A DNA stretch of 64,000 bases, taken from assembly GCA_016859345.1 (NCBI GenBank), contig CM029119.1:1208109-1272108 (forward strand), in the 5' to 3' direction. Position numbers and translations under genes: made by a program. Source of the DNA: Istiophorus platypterus (Eukaryota > Chordata > Actinopteri > Istiophoriformes > Istiophoridae). The notes below the pieces were generated by a model. The model was not told where the DNA came from, ran no database searches, and worked only from the letters and a program-made list of their open reading frames with translations. This document shows, one piece after another, positions 61,643 to 64,000 of the stretch; the stretch's first letter is position 1, and every line of letters starts with the position of its first letter.

Positions 61643-63826
61643 TCACACACTGAATAAATGACAGGAGTGTTTAACAGAGACATTAAACACAATCACACAT
61701 TGACAGAGCAACTAAGGCCCCACAGATAGCCCAGTGTCAATGGAAAAATCCTTTAAACATTCCCCCAGTGCCTGAATGCAAATAATAATGAGACACGAAC
61801 ATATTGATAAACACACTCTTTAAAGATCCATGTACATACATACATAGCAGTAGTGCATGTGGAGTGGTGAAAGGATGGCACAATAGCACATCAACACACA
61901 CATGCTGTCATGCCATAATGAAAGCTGTGAGAAATGAAGCCGTCTCCCATTTTACGGACCATATTTATTGTGTCCCTTGTCACTAGCTCTAGATCATCTG
62001 GTGCCTTTACCAGATCCTGGAGATGAGCATTGACAGGGAATTAACTCTCTTGTCATCCTAATTCACACACACTATTAGATTCATCACTAAGACAGAGGTT
62101 AAACATAGTACCCTAATCTGGATACAATGGGTGTGTGTATGAATACCTTTCTTCAAGGCTGGATTACGAGCCAAGGCAACGCTTCCAAACCTACAGTGTC
62201 AGATGTTTTGTGCTAATTAAATTTAAATTTGTTTGGGAATATGCACCACTAAAACGAAATGTTAACAGTCTTGATAAGAATTTTAAGGTGGTTCATACTA
62301 ACACCAAATGCTGAGGTCTTGTTGAGATAAGTGTCCCTGACTAAAAATTTAACTTCAAGACCATTATTTTTTCAGTGTTGTGTTTATATGTTGAGGCATG
62401 GTATAATGAACTTATTTAATCAAATTGCCACAGGGTAAACCTGGTAAAGGCAGGGTTTTAGCATATAAAACCTTTACAATCTGCACAGAGGTTGGGTGAA
62501 ATGAGTAGGTAATGGGGGCGTAAGGACAAATTTTTGTCGCAGGGCCCCCCTGCAGGATCTCAGCCGTATCTGCATGATTTTTTCCACCTGTGTTTTTTGA
62601 GCACAAACAGCTGATAGACTTGTCTCTTAACTGGCAGTAAAGATGTTTGCTGTAGCAACATACATTAACTGTATGAGTCTAGTTTTGTGTGTATTTTCCT
62701 GTCTTTGTCTGTTTGTGTGGCTTTTTACCAACTTTGTGTACAATTTTGCTGTTGTTAAATATCACTATGCATCGTTAAGGTCTCTCCTGGCCCCTGGCTG
62801 TTAAATCTCAAGGGTCCCCAAACTCAGACCATACAATTTTTTACTTGTAATATTTGAATTACAACTGCATTTGCTGGGCCCACCAAACATAAATTTGCAG
62901 TTCACTGTTTTTCATTACATTAACCTGAGTAAACTTCCATGCAGGTACAGAATGCTGTCATTAGATCTGTATCAAACCTTAGAGGATCCAACAGGAGTTA
63001 TTACACTTTCCCAATTAATTTCTTTTTCTTAGCATTCTTTCTCCAGTGCATTTATAGAGTCAGTGAATGGTAGGTAGATATACTATGTTAATAGTAAATA
63101 GTATCCAGTTAATAGTATCCCAAAATGTCATCAGCAATGGAAGTATTAAAGGCATTAACAATACTTAAGAGAATGGAAATTTTGAGTATCTACAGACAAC
63201 TGAGGTTCATTTGCTGATAAAGACCATGGGTGCAAGTGGATCTTGAGAGATCATTTTGCCAACTGCTGTTCCAAGAATAAACTATAAAGCTACAGATGTG
63301 AAAAACAATCTTGTACATTACTTAAGTATTTTCATTTTGTCTTACTTAATACTTCCCCATTTATCTTAAAGTTTTAGGCACTCAATATTTTGCAGATTCA
63401 GATTATTACAACTTATGATCAACAAATACATAACAATGTATTACTGTAGATAAAATATTAGTATACAGAGAAATTAAATTATCCCTTGCATCCACCAGCT
63501 GCAGCATTAAAGCAATACATATCTACAGTAGGTCATTGACAGTGGTATGAGCAGCCTATTGACAATAGCTCAGCCACCACAAAAGCTGTAAGTTTCTGCA
63601 GAACACTGAAAATGTTTCAAAAGCCCCAACGTCGATAAGCCTCAACTGAATGTTTTGCATTTTCAGGAATGTTTCTCGTCCGCCTCCACAATCTCAGATG
63701 AGGAAACGGTTTGGCTATGGGGACGTCCTCAGATAATGTGGCCTGTTTTTCTCTTGTCTCGCCCACGGACACAAAAATGTTTGCACACTGTGACAGAGAA
63801 GTGAGAGAGGAGTGAAAGCCCTGCAA

Positions 63827-63997
63827 GATAAAAGAAGACGAGAGAAGAGGGAGGGTGCAGGGAGGATGGAGAAGATGGCAAAGAGAGGAGTCAAGCAAAG
63901 AATAGGAAAGAGAAGAAAGGAGGAGAGAAAAAGGAAGAGAAAAAGGAAGAGAACAAGGAAGGAGGAACAAGGTTGAGAAAACAGAGCAGAGAAGCAA
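63827..63997. repeat. Polypurine (GA-rich) tract reaching the window edge
   Basis: About 170 bp in which almost every plus-strand base is A or G (GAGAGAAGAGGGAGGG-type and repeated GAGAAAAAGGAA units), interrupted by a few pyrimidines. Confidence 0.9.
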
Positions 63998-64000
63998 ACA

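Larger units (their letters stand above)
53070..63600. other. Non-coding DNA upstream of egr2b, no gene seen
   Basis: About 10.5 kb with only microsatellites and unassigned AT-rich sequence. Open frames are short and motif-free. Known egr2 hindbrain enhancers lie far upstream in other vertebrates, so regulatory elements may be present but cannot be recognised by reading. Confidence 0.5.

Noticed and set aside
63617..63997. Minus-strand 126-codon frame at the right edge
   Set aside because: Its first half is Leu/Ser/Pro translation of the polypurine tract; the rest lacks recognisable motifs.

Overview
This window is nuclear DNA from a ray-finned (teleost) fish. The evidence is a set of vertebrate genes with GT-AG introns, abundant CA, TA and tetranucleotide microsatellites, and interspersed repeats typical of teleosts: decayed Tc1-like transposons, L2-type LINE pieces, a BEL/Pao retrotransposon remnant and a tRNA-derived SINE. 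The base composition is AT-rich outside promoters and the egr2 coding exons.

Only three protein-coding genes can be supported. (1) bms1 (minus strand, 107-1924 coding, cut by the left edge) encodes the N-terminal GTPase part of the ribosome-biogenesis factor BMS1. Five coding exons and a probable non-coding first exon near 3152 can be placed. (2) ado (plus strand, 33772-36625, two exons) encodes the thiol dioxygenase ADO, with its three iron-binding histidines and the Cys-Tyr pair intact. (3) egr2, most likely egr2b/krox20 (minus strand, 47684-49390, two exons), encodes a three-zinc-finger transcription factor. Its promoter carries three perfect CArG boxes, a CRE-type element, a CCAAT box and a TATA-like box. 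The convergent ado/egr2 pair matches the arrangement around human ADO-EGR2 on chromosome 10.

Layout: 1-3.25 kb bms1 5' half; 3.3-32.9 kb a region without recognisable genes, full of repeat fragments; 32.9-33.8 kb a promoter region upstream of ado with ETS and ZNF143-like motifs and a 51-codon minus-strand ORF of unknown status; 33.8-36.6 kb ado; 37.1-41.5 kb transposons (a short Tc1 derivative, then a BEL/Pao remnant interrupted by another Tc1 element); 43.43-46.05 kb a 1310-bp unit present twice in tandem and apparently identical; 47.7-50.1 kb egr2 and its promoter; 50.1-64 kb non-coding DNA upstream of egr2, with a possible Egr-type site and a long polypurine tract at the right edge.

I found no CRISPR array, phage, operon or novel multi-gene system. 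The observations most worth a second look are the identical 1310-bp tandem duplication, the intron splitting ado (intronless in mammals), the SRF-type site cluster at egr2, the nested transposons, and the unexplained ORF and promoter motifs upstream of ado. The bases at 1-3 kb and the (TA)n tracts produce long ORFs on both strands that are repeat artefacts.
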